In this document: positions 44,710 to 52,080 of the stretch, piece after piece
Position numbering within the stretch: position 1 is the first letter of the stretch
Layout: the number at the start of each line of letters is the position of its first letter
NCBI GenBank assembly: GCA_017412715.1
Contig: JAFPWU010000010.1
Coordinates: 62,001 to 126,000 of the forward strand
DNA: 64,000 nt
Reading direction: 5' to 3'
Source of the DNA: Clostridia bacterium
GTDB taxonomy: Bacteria; Bacillota; Clostridia; Christensenellales; Aristaeellaceae
The notes under the pieces: generated by a model
Databases searched by the model: none
The model's input: only the letters and a program-made list of their open reading frames with translations
What the model was told of the DNA's origin: nothing
Position numbers and translations under genes: made by a program

Positions 44710-45656
44710 CAGATTCCCCCCTCCCCGTCCGTCAGCTTCTTGGTAATCAGATTCGTTCCCAGAACCATCACGAATCCGATGAGCGCTTTAATCAGACCGA
44801 CCGCGGTCGCCTGGCTGAAGTTGTTAGTAGAATACAGGCCGACCCGGTAAATGTAGTAATCCAGCGTTTCTCCGGTTTCAAGCACCATATCGTTGACCAG
44901 GATGTAGATCTGATCGAAATTGATATTCAGCAGATTTCCGACCTGGAGAATCAGCATGACGGAGATGGTGGAGCGGATGCCGGGCAGGGTGATGTGCCAT
45001 AGGCGATTCCAACGATTGGCTCCATCAATGTAGGCTGCTTCATAAAGTTGTTCATCTACGCCGGCAATCGCGGCAAGATAGACGATCGCAGACCAACCCA
45101 TGTCCTTCCAGATACCGGATCCGACGACTATGCCCCGGAAATACTGGTTCATGCCTGTAAAATTCCGCGGAGTTCCACCGAAAGCCCGGATGATGTTGTT
45201 GACCGTCCCGGTATTCAGGCTGAAAAGCATGTAGACCAGCCCGCCCACCACCGACCAGGAGATAAAGTGCGGCAGGTAACTGATGGTCTGAACGCCTTTT
45301 TTGTATTTAGGCCAGGGTATTTCATTTACCAGCAGTGCGAAAACGATCGGAAAGGGAAAACCGATCACCAGGTTTTCCATACTGATGATCAGGGTGTTTC
45401 TGAAAGCCCGCCAGAACATCGGCGCGGCAAACATCTGCTCGAAGTTCTTCCAGCCAACCCAGGGGCTGCCCGCGATTCCGCGGATGACGGAAAACTTCCG
45501 GAAGGCGATGCCGATATCCCGCATCGGAACATAGCAAAACAGGATATACCAGACCGCCACAGGAAGGAAGAGCAGATACAATTGCCAGCACTTCCCCGCT
45601 CTCAAGCGGAAACTGGTTCGGGAGACCCGCCTGCTTTTCACAGATCTGGTCGTCAT
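44706..45656 (-). CDS. Carbohydrate ABC transporter permease (LplB-like)
   Basis: The 316-residue protein has six membrane segments and the EAAYIDGANRWNRLWHITLPGIR contact loop. It resembles LplB/YtcP partners of LplC. The ATG at 45656 is better placed after GAGG than the ATG four codons earlier. Upstream is the MBL-fold gene (gap of 86 nt). Confidence 0.92.
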   Translation of the reverse strand: MTTRSVKSRRVSRTSFRLRAGKCWQLYLLFLPVAVWYILFCYVPMRDIGIAFRKFSVIRGIAGSPWVGWKNFEQMFAAPMFWRAFRNTLIISMENLVIGFPFPIVFALLVNEIPWPKYKKGVQTISYLPHFISWSVVGGLVYMLFSLNTGTVNNIIRAFGGTPRNFTGMNQYFRGIVVGSGIWKDMGWSAIVYLAAIAGVDEQLYEAAYIDGANRWNRLWHITLPGIRSTISVMLILQVGNLLNINFDQIYILVNDMVLETGETLDYYIYRVGLYSTNNFSQATAVGLIKALIGFVMVLGTNLITKKLTDGEGGIW

Positions 45657-45742
45657 GCCGGACCTCATCCCCTTTCTTTCGCACTGTCCGGTTAGTTTGA
45701 GAATGGATACGCTCCATCCGGGAAAAACCTTCTGGAAGAAAC

Positions 45743-46615
45743 TCAGATATCAATTGTTTTCCCGTCGAAGCCCAGGTGCATTCCTTCCTCGGCGACGATT
45801 TTTTCGTATAGGTCATGAGGCGGTGCCCAGTGGGGAGCGATATGCGTCAGCCAGAGGTTCGGGCCGTCCTTCCAGCAGCCATGCCGGTTCAGCGTCTCCA
45901 GAAAGTCCTTGTTTTTTTCCAGACACATATGCCCCTCGATCTTCGCGCCAAGACCGAATGTCCCTTCCATCACAACACAATTATAGGAATAACTCAGGAT
46001 GATTTCCATCATCTCCGGCTCCCATCCTCCGGCATCCAGTGCGTAGAACAGGGTCTTATCCCCTCGCCGAATAATATAGTTAAACGCAAATCCGAAGATC
46101 TCCGTATGGATGCTTCGGATGGGTATCACCTCCAGATCGCGAATCTGAAGCTTCTGTCCCGCCTCAACCCTGTGAAATCTGAACTTGCACAGCTCTTCCT
46201 TCCCTGCCACCTCCGCGTCGTTCATCACTGCCTCCTCCGCGAAGCGATTCCCATAGATATCCAGCCAGGGAAGTTCACGGAAGCAGGCGCTGATTTCCTT
46301 ATGTAGCTGCTTCTCCGGTACCCCCCTGTATTTCGGCGCCATCGAGCGCCATTGCAGGAAATACGGGACAAAATGGTCCCGGTGGGCATGCGTCACCAGC
46401 AGCGTCTTCAGAGCCAGAGGATGCACATCCATATGCGGAAACATGTCGATGGAATGAGCATTCAAATCCAGCAGGACATCGCTGTCCAGAAGTGCGGAGG
46501 AATTCCCCCGGATATTTTTTCCTCCCAGTTTCCTGGCCAACGTGCAGTTTTCGCATTCACACCAGAATCCCGGATATCCTTCCCCCGCGCTGGTGCCCAG
46601 CAATTTCAGCTTCAC
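45743..46615 (-). CDS. PhnP-like MBL-fold metallo-hydrolase
   Basis: The 290-residue protein has a zinc-type N-terminal pattern (FWCECENCTLAR), the MBL motif THAHRDHF (about 85-92), and later His-Thr-Glu and Asp-Ala-Gly metal ligands. PhnP is a cyclic phosphodiesterase for ribose 1,2-cyclic phosphate; this paralogue is the first gene of a sugar-transport operon, so it may act on a phosphorylated or cyclic intermediate. GTG at 46615 follows a strong AGGAGGATC. The operator-like repeats at 46693-46724 lie upstream. Confidence 0.85.
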   Translation of the reverse strand: MKLKLLGTSAGEGYPGFWCECENCTLARKLGGKNIRGNSSALLDSDVLLDLNAHSIDMFPHMDVHPLALKTLLVTHAHRDHFVPYFLQWRSMAPKYRGVPEKQLHKEISACFRELPWLDIYGNRFAEEAVMNDAEVAGKEELCKFRFHRVEAGQKLQIRDLEVIPIRSIHTEIFGFAFNYIIRRGDKTLFYALDAGGWEPEMMEIILSYSYNCVVMEGTFGLGAKIEGHMCLEKNKDFLETLNRHGCWKDGPNLWLTHIAPHWAPPHDLYEKIVAEEGMHLGFDGKTIDI

Positions 46616-46692
46616 GGTTGATCCTCCTCTTTTATTCTGTCCTGTCGGCTATTTTCCACCGAAACGTTTTTTGCGGAACTGTCTTTCTGTGT

Positions 46693-46724
46693 TTGTCTTA
46701 AACAGCATTCACTCTTGTCTTAAA
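46693..46724. promoter_or_regulatory. Pair of direct repeats, putative AraC/YesN-type operator
   Basis: TTGTCTTAAA occurs at 46693-46702 and again at 46715-46724, exactly the same, 22 bp apart (about two helical turns). Such spaced direct repeats are the usual operator type of AraC/YesN regulators. It lies about 80-110 bp upstream of the GTG of the MBL-fold gene; a standard -35 is not evident, which fits activation. Confidence 0.55.
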
Positions 46725-47041
46725 TGGTAAATGAAATGCCAAATTATTGCAATATCATCATTTGCGGTTCTGCTTGTCATTTTTTGCTCCCTTCAAAGCA
46801 AAAAATGTTTGGAGCTGCCCGAAAATACACCGATCCTGAATTCCCTGGATGAAATCATCAGCACAATGTCAAGGAAAGAACCCTGCTGGCTGCATCAGCT
46901 GACGGCAATGCGGCGCTGTCAAAAGCGGACCGGCAGAATCTGCAGGCTGCTCAGAAACCGCTGATTTCTTTCTTCCAGTTGAACCTCTCCTTCGTTCAAA
47001 GGATAACCCTTCGCCTGCTTTGAAATCATGTCGGAAAAGCG

Positions 47042-47070
47042 TTGACATTGAACGAAAAGAAGTTTATCCT
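47042..47070 (+). promoter_or_regulatory. Promoter for gpmI
   Basis: TTGACA, 17-nt spacer, TATCCT on the plus strand. The gpmI ATG is about 93 nt beyond the -10. Confidence 0.6.
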
Positions 47071-47162
47071 ATGGAAGCGATTGGCAGGCAGATGCCTGTT
47101 TTGCCCGATCTTGTGCGGCCTGTAGCCCGCAGCTTTAACTGTTTTTAGAGGAGGTTCCGGAG

Positions 47163-48743
47163 ATGAGTCAGAAACCCGTTGTGCTGGTTGTGATGGACGG
47201 CGTGGGGGAAACGCCTGAAACGCTGGGAAATATGGTGAAGCAGGCCACGACGCCTACGCTGGATTACCTGAAGGAAAACCATCCCTACAGGACCATCCGG
47301 GCCCATGGGGTCGCGGTGGGCATGCCTTCCGATGATGATATGGGCAACAGCGAAGTGGGCCATAACGCCATCGGCTGCGGCCAGATTTATTCCCAGGGCG
47401 CAAAACTGGTGAATGAATCCATCGAGAGCGGGAAAATCTATGACAGCTCCGCCTGGCAGGAGCTGACCGCCAACGTGAAGGAAACCGGCGGAGCGCTGCA
47501 CTTCCTGGGCCTGCTTTCCGACGGGAATGTACATTCGAATATTCACCATCTGATCGCCATGCTGGGAGAAGCCAAGAAGGAAGGCGTGAAGAAGGTTCGC
47601 TGCCATATTCTGCTGGACGGCCGGGACGTGCCCGCCACCTCCGCCCATGTGTATGTAAAGCAGCTGGAAGACGCTCTGGCCGCCCTGAATGACGGGGATT
47701 TTGACGGCCGGATCGCTTCCGGCGGCGGCCGCATGGTGATCACCATGGACCGGTACCAGGCCAACTGGGAAATGGTAAAGAAGGGCTGGGACACCCATGT
47801 GCACGGGGAGGGACGGCAGTTCGCCTCCGCCATGGAAGCCATTACCGCCCTGCGGGAGGAAACCGGCGCCATCGACCAGGATCTGCCGGCCTTTGTTATC
47901 GCGGAGAACGGAACCCCCGTTGGCGCGATGAAGGACGGGGACTCCGTCATCCTGTATAATTTCCGCGGCGACCGGGCTCTGGAAATCTCCATGGCCTTTG
48001 ACGGCGGCAAGGACTTCGACAAGTTTGACCGGGGCGCTGTTCCCCAGGTGAAATACGCCGGCATGCTCCAGTATGACGGGGATCTGTGCATCCCCCGCAC
48101 CTACCTGGTCAATCCCCCTGAAATCCGGCACACCCTCACGGAGCTGCTGGTCAGCCACGGCATCCGGGAATATGCCTGCTCCGAGACCCAGAAGTACGGC
48201 CATGTCACCTATTTCTGGAACGGCAACCGCTCCGAGAAATTCTCCGAGGAGCTGGAGGACTGGGTGCAGGTGGACTCCGATGTGCGCAGCTTTGATGAGG
48301 CGCCCTGGATGAAGGCGACGGAAATTACCGACCTGATGATCGACGCCATCCGCAGCCACAAGTACGGGTTCATCCGCTGCAATTATCCCAACGGCGATAT
48401 GGTCGGACATACCGGCGACCTGCTGGCGACGGAGATCGCCGTGGAATCCGTGGATCTCTGCCTGGCCCGGCTGAAGAAGGTGTGCGATGAGGAGAACGTA
48501 ATCCTGATGATCACCGCGGATCACGGCAACTCCGATCAGATGCTGGAAAAGGATAAGAAGGGCAATGTGAAGGTGCGGACCGCCCACAGCCTGAATCCCG
48601 TCCCCTTCATCATCTATGACAAGGACGAGAAGCACGAGATGAAGGACGATCCGGACTTCGGCCTGGCGAACATCGCCGCGACCGTGGCCCAGCTGCTGGG
48701 ACTGGAGCCCCACGAAAGCTGGATGCCCTCCATGCTGAAATAA
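47163..48743 (+). CDS. gpmI: 2,3-bisphosphoglycerate-independent phosphoglycerate mutase
   Basis: The 526-residue enzyme has VVMDGVGE (metal-binding Asp), the catalytic Ser in DMGNSEVGHN (about 62), VKKVRCHILLDGRDVPATSA, and the late metal site TADHGNSDQM. It interconverts 3- and 2-phosphoglycerate in glycolysis using Mn. It belongs to the longer type also seen in some parasites and Clostridia. Strong Shine-Dalgarno GAGGAGG. It is followed by a terminator at 48781, so it is monocistronic. Confidence 0.95.
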   Translation: MSQKPVVLVVMDGVGETPETLGNMVKQATTPTLDYLKENHPYRTIRAHGVAVGMPSDDDMGNSEVGHNAIGCGQIYSQGAKLVNESIESGKIYDSSAWQELTANVKETGGALHFLGLLSDGNVHSNIHHLIAMLGEAKKEGVKKVRCHILLDGRDVPATSAHVYVKQLEDALAALNDGDFDGRIASGGGRMVITMDRYQANWEMVKKGWDTHVHGEGRQFASAMEAITALREETGAIDQDLPAFVIAENGTPVGAMKDGDSVILYNFRGDRALEISMAFDGGKDFDKFDRGAVPQVKYAGMLQYDGDLCIPRTYLVNPPEIRHTLTELLVSHGIREYACSETQKYGHVTYFWNGNRSEKFSEELEDWVQVDSDVRSFDEAPWMKATEITDLMIDAIRSHKYGFIRCNYPNGDMVGHTGDLLATEIAVESVDLCLARLKKVCDEENVILMITADHGNSDQMLEKDKKGNVKVRTAHSLNPVPFIIYDKDEKHEMKDDPDFGLANIAATVAQLLGLEPHESWMPSMLK

Positions 48744-48780
48744 TCCCGGATCTGGAAGAACCGTATTTCCGGATATTCCA

Positions 48781-48811
48781 ACGGCGTCAGGAGCATCCTG
48801 GCGCCGTTTTC
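48781..48811 (+). terminator. Rho-independent terminator after gpmI
   Basis: ACGGCGTCAGGA and TCCTGGCGCCGT form a stem with a three-base loop and one mismatch, followed by TTTT. Confidence 0.82.
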
Positions 48812-48884
48812 GCAGAATCGCTGAAGCGTATGTATCAACAGGCCGCCGTCCCTCGGGCGGCGGAACGGAAATGGAGGCAGAAGG

Positions 48885-50744
48885 ATGAACCCCGAAGAAC
48901 TGCTGAATCTGGTTCAATCCGGCGACCTGACAGGCCTGGATGCCCTGGCGGAATGCAATGGGCTGGAAAGCGTCCCGCCGGATGTGAAAAACCTGCTGAC
49001 CCGTACCGCGGCCCGGGCGGGGCAGAGCGCCGTGCTGCGTCATCTGTTTGAGCATCTTCACCTGTACGGTACCGACCCGGATGGGCAGGGCCGTACCGTG
49101 CTGCATTTTGCCGCCATGTCCGGAGATCGGGAAACCCTGCGCTTCGCCCTGGATGTGCTGGGCTTTGATCCCCTGGCGGGGGACGCGCGGGGAAAAACGG
49201 CGCTGGATTATGCCGCAGAAGCCCCCCGCCCGGAGGCTTACGCCTTTTTGACGGAGCGTCTCGGCTTTTCTCCCGAGGACTGCTATCGGAACCCCGTACT
49301 GAGAGGGTTCCATCCGGATCCTTCAGTGGTGCGGGTGGAGGAGGATTATTATCTGGTGAACTCCTCCTTCGTGTTTTTCCCGGGCCTGCCGGTTTTTCAT
49401 TCCTGGGATCTGGTCAGCTGGGAGCTGGTAGGCCACGCGGTGGAAAATCTGGAAGCCTCCGGACTAGCGGATCTTCCCGGCGGGTTTGGATACTGGGCGC
49501 CGGATATCTCCTATTTCCAGGGCCGGTTCTGGGTTGTGGCCACGCTGCGGAGAAATACGCCTCCCTACCGCCTGCAGATGATCACCTCAGCCGCCGATCC
49601 CCGCGGGCCCTGGGATGCGCCCCGCTTCCTGCCTCTGGACGGCATCGATCCCTCCCTGTTCACCGACGATGACGGGAGGCGCTATATCCTGCTCAATCCC
49701 GGCGCGATCCTGGCGGAAATCAGCGGGGACGGCGAACTGATCTCCAGACCGGAGATGATCTATTTCGGTTCGGCCCGCATCAAGCCGGAGGGCCCGCACC
49801 TGCTGAAAAAGGACGGATGGTATTACCTGTTCCTGGCAGAGGGCGGAACGGGCGAAGGGCATATGGAAACCGTCCTGCGCAGCAAAAACCTGAAGGGTCC
49901 CTATGAAGACTGTCCCTTCAATCCGATTCTGAGCCGGAAAAATCCGCTGTCGCCCATTCAGCGCAGCGGCCACGGCAAGCCCGTGTCCACCCCGGACGGC
50001 CGATGGTATATGGTCTATCTGTGTTCAAGGCCGGTGGACGGGAAAACCGTCATGGGCCGGGAAACGGCCCTGGATCCCCTCCTCTGGACGAAGGACGGCT
50101 GGCCCATGGTCAACGGTTTGAAGGGCCCCAGCTGCCTGCAGAAAAGGCCGGAACCGGAGAGAACCTCCGGCTGCGGCGATAACGCGGAATGGATTGCTCC
50201 CCGCAGGGATCCTCTTTCCTTTGCGCAGATCGGCGATTCCCGCATCATCCTGCAATGCGGCGGGGATCCGGCCCGGATCGGGCCCTGCAGCCTGCTGCTG
50301 CGCAGGCAGACGGAGGCGGACTTCACCCAGACGGTTCACGTGGATATGAGGGAGGCCGAGGCCGGCGATCTGGCCGGAATCACCGGGTATTATGATGAGC
50401 GCAGCTTTTTCCTCTTCGGCCTGGAAAAAACCGGGACCGGCTGTATCCTCAGGCTGATTGAACAGATCGGCGACAGCAGAAGGGAGAAAACTTTCAGCCG
50501 GGTGCCTTCCCCGGAGGCCGCGCTTCTGGTCCGGACGGAGGGCCTCCTGCGAACGCTCTGCGTGCAGGAGGAGGACGAAATCCATCCGATTGCTTCCCTT
50601 CGTACAGAATACTTATGCGATGAGGGGGTCACCGGCGGAAAGCGCTTCACGGGCGCGCTGTGCGGCCTGGCGGCGGTCGGCCGGGGAAGAGCCTCCTTCC
50701 GCGGCTTCTCTTTTCAGTTCCTCCGTGAAAGAAACGCTGATTAA
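48885..50744 (+). CDS. Ankyrin-repeat/GH43-like glycoside hydrolase fusion
   Basis: The 619-residue protein has no signal peptide. The first about 130 residues hold ankyrin-like units (DGQGRTVLHFAAMSGDRETL and DARGKTALDYAAEA). A GH43-type five-bladed propeller follows: base Asp in GFHPDPSVVRV (about 143), Asp in GIDPSLFTDDDG, and Glu in KPEGPHLL. The C-terminal about 190 residues form a beta-sandwich like that of intracellular beta-xylosidases (GH43 with C-terminal jelly roll). Ankyrin-GH43 fusions are not usual to my knowledge. Likely an intracellular beta-xylosidase or arabinosidase. A hairpin GCCGCCG/CGGCGG lies at about 48842-48861 upstream of the AGAAGGATG start. Confidence 0.82.
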   Translation: MNPEELLNLVQSGDLTGLDALAECNGLESVPPDVKNLLTRTAARAGQSAVLRHLFEHLHLYGTDPDGQGRTVLHFAAMSGDRETLRFALDVLGFDPLAGDARGKTALDYAAEAPRPEAYAFLTERLGFSPEDCYRNPVLRGFHPDPSVVRVEEDYYLVNSSFVFFPGLPVFHSWDLVSWELVGHAVENLEASGLADLPGGFGYWAPDISYFQGRFWVVATLRRNTPPYRLQMITSAADPRGPWDAPRFLPLDGIDPSLFTDDDGRRYILLNPGAILAEISGDGELISRPEMIYFGSARIKPEGPHLLKKDGWYYLFLAEGGTGEGHMETVLRSKNLKGPYEDCPFNPILSRKNPLSPIQRSGHGKPVSTPDGRWYMVYLCSRPVDGKTVMGRETALDPLLWTKDGWPMVNGLKGPSCLQKRPEPERTSGCGDNAEWIAPRRDPLSFAQIGDSRIILQCGGDPARIGPCSLLLRRQTEADFTQTVHVDMREAEAGDLAGITGYYDERSFFLFGLEKTGTGCILRLIEQIGDSRREKTFSRVPSPEAALLVRTEGLLRTLCVQEEDEIHPIASLRTEYLCDEGVTGGKRFTGALCGLAAVGRGRASFRGFSFQFLRERNAD

Positions 50745-50808
50745 TTCCATTCCGGCGGTCCTCTTCTTCCTTCAGGCGATGGCCGCCGAAGCCCATTGAT
50801 CCATCCGT

Positions 50809-50916
50809 AAAAAAGCCCCAAAACTCGTCTGTCCCACCCTGGAGCGGAACGTATTTCATCCGGCAGGGTGGGACAGTGATCTATATTCAGAAGGTTTTCT
50901 CTATCTCCTTCGTTTC
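50809..50916 (-). ncRNA. Candidate small RNA with long hairpin
   Basis: A perfect leftward promoter (50923-50951) would start transcription near 50916. The transcript would carry a perfect 13-bp stem (CTGTCCCACCCTG with CAGGGTGGGACAG, 22-nt loop; positions 50829-50876) and end at GGGGC followed by six T at about 50814-50809. No convincing ORF with a Shine-Dalgarno lies inside. The 3' end is antisense to the region just after the GH43 gene. I could not match it to a known RNA family; a decayed leader is the main alternative. Confidence 0.42.
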
Positions 50917-50922
50917 AATTGT

Positions 50923-50951
50923 ATTATATTACAAAAATATGAAGCTGTCAA
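50923..50951 (-). promoter_or_regulatory. Perfect orphan consensus promoter
   Basis: TTGACA, 17-nt AT-rich spacer, TATAAT on the minus strand, in an AT-rich stretch (about 50885-51020). No protein gene follows in the direction of transcription. Confidence 0.78.
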
Positions 50952-51021
50952 CAGCTTTTTGCTTTATATGGAAATATTTTTCCCATCATTTGCATTTTAT
51001 GTTGCTTTTTTCCATTCCCTT

Positions 51022-51930
51022 TTATCCTTGCCGGGCGGGATCACGCTCCGCCGCCCGCAGGGGAATCTTCTTGAAATTGCCGATGGTTTTGCTCACGTCG
51101 CTGAAATAGGCAAAGGTATCCGGAAACTGCTGCAGGCTCTCGGTCAGCGCCGCGATCTGGTGCTTGTTGATGACGCAGACCAGCATGCTTTTGTCCTGAT
51201 GGGAGTAACCTCCCTCGGCCTGCAGGATGGTGACGGAATGCTTCAGGTTCTGAATCAGCATCCGGGTCAGCTCCTCTTCGTGGGCGGTGATAATCTCCAC
51301 CTTGATGGCCCGCTCCCCGCCCTTCATGATGCTGTCCGAAACATGGGAGGTGATCAGGCTGTAGATGATGCACAGGATGACCGGCTCGATATTGAAGTCG
51401 TACACAAAATAGCTGGTGCAGGCGACGGCCACGTTCAGCACGAAAATAATCCGCATCAGGGAAAATTCGGGATGATGCTTATGGACATAGGCCGCGACAA
51501 AATCCGTTCCCCCGGTGCTGCCGCCCATCCGGATCGCGCAGGCGTAAATAAACCCGTTGATGGCGCCGGAGACCACCGGGGCCAGCAGCGTGCTGCGTCC
51601 GTCCCCGGTATAATACACGAATCGGGACAGATCGACCGCGTTCTGCAGCAGGAGCAGCGACAGGGAGAACACCACCGAGAACAGCAGCGTCTTGCATGCA
51701 AACTCCCGCTCCACCTTGAAAAACGTAAATACCGCCAGCGGCACATTGATCAGCAGGGACATGTAGCCAACGCTGAAATGGAACACGTGCTGGACCATCG
51801 TGGCAATTCCGTTCAGCCCCGAAGGCGCGAAGGCGTTGGACAGGATAAAGATCTGGTAATTCAGGGCCATCAGCATGGCCGCGGCCGCAATGCCCACCCA
51901 GCTCAGCGGGGATTTTCTGTTAAAGTTCAT
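51022..51930 (-). CDS. YitT-family membrane protein with C-terminal DUF2179 domain
   Basis: The 302-residue protein has five or six membrane segments, the conserved APSGLNGIATMV and RMGGSTGGTDFVA, and a C-terminal DUF2179-type domain (about 215-290). YitT proteins are common in Bacillota; the transport or sensing role is unclear. It is followed downstream by the orphan promoter and hairpin unit and preceded by repeat copy B. Confidence 0.9.
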   Translation of the reverse strand: MNFNRKSPLSWVGIAAAAMLMALNYQIFILSNAFAPSGLNGIATMVQHVFHFSVGYMSLLINVPLAVFTFFKVEREFACKTLLFSVVFSLSLLLLQNAVDLSRFVYYTGDGRSTLLAPVVSGAINGFIYACAIRMGGSTGGTDFVAAYVHKHHPEFSLMRIIFVLNVAVACTSYFVYDFNIEPVILCIIYSLITSHVSDSIMKGGERAIKVEIITAHEEELTRMLIQNLKHSVTILQAEGGYSHQDKSMLVCVINKHQIAALTESLQQFPDTFAYFSDVSKTIGNFKKIPLRAAERDPARQG

Positions 51931-51948
51931 ATTCGTCTTTTCCTTCAG

Positions 51949-52057
51949 GGAAACGCTGTCTGATTCCCTTCGGCTGAAACCTTTTCCGTCCCGGCGAGGG
52001 AGGTTCAGCCCTCCCTCAGCCGGATTTCAGCCTCCGGGGCATTTATGCAGCGTTTCC
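51949..52057 (-). repeat. Full copy of the ~110-bp dispersed fold-back repeat (copy B)
   Basis: The 109-bp element has terminal inverted repeats GGAAACGCTG/CAGCGTTTCC. Inside, GGCTGAAA/TTTCAGCC and GAGGGAGG/CCTCCCTC pair, so one strand can fold almost end to end. It is flanked on both sides by TCAG (51945-51948 and 52058-52061), a possible 4-bp target duplication. It aligns with copy A. It contains no ORF. Confidence 0.78.
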
Positions 52058-52080
52058 TCAGCATTTTTCCCGGCGCCCTC

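Larger units (their letters stand above)
46616..47162. other. Divergent intergenic region with operator, promoter and possible decayed coding sequence
   Basis: It separates the leftward sugar operon from rightward gpmI. It holds direct repeats at 46693-46724 and the gpmI promoter at 47042-47070. A 77-codon frame (46731-46964) has a hydrophobic start but no Shine-Dalgarno. Around 46885-47010 a different frame gives a coding-like stretch (AASADGNAALSKADRQN) with no start. I treat it as non-coding with possible remnants. Confidence 0.4.

Noticed and set aside
46731..46964. Short gene with a hydrophobic N-terminus
   Set aside because: No Shine-Dalgarno, no promoter of its own and no recognisable family; kept only as a possible remnant.
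47145..49313. Long leftward frame opposite gpmI
   Set aside because: gpmI is intact on the plus strand; this is an antisense frame.
50647..50859. Short leftward frame across the candidate RNA
   Set aside because: No Shine-Dalgarno; it overlaps the GH43 C-terminus on the other strand and has no domain.
51949..52061. Insertion sequence
   Set aside because: The TIR-like ends and TCAG flanks suggest mobility, but the element is only 109 bp and carries no transposase, so it is called a repeat only.
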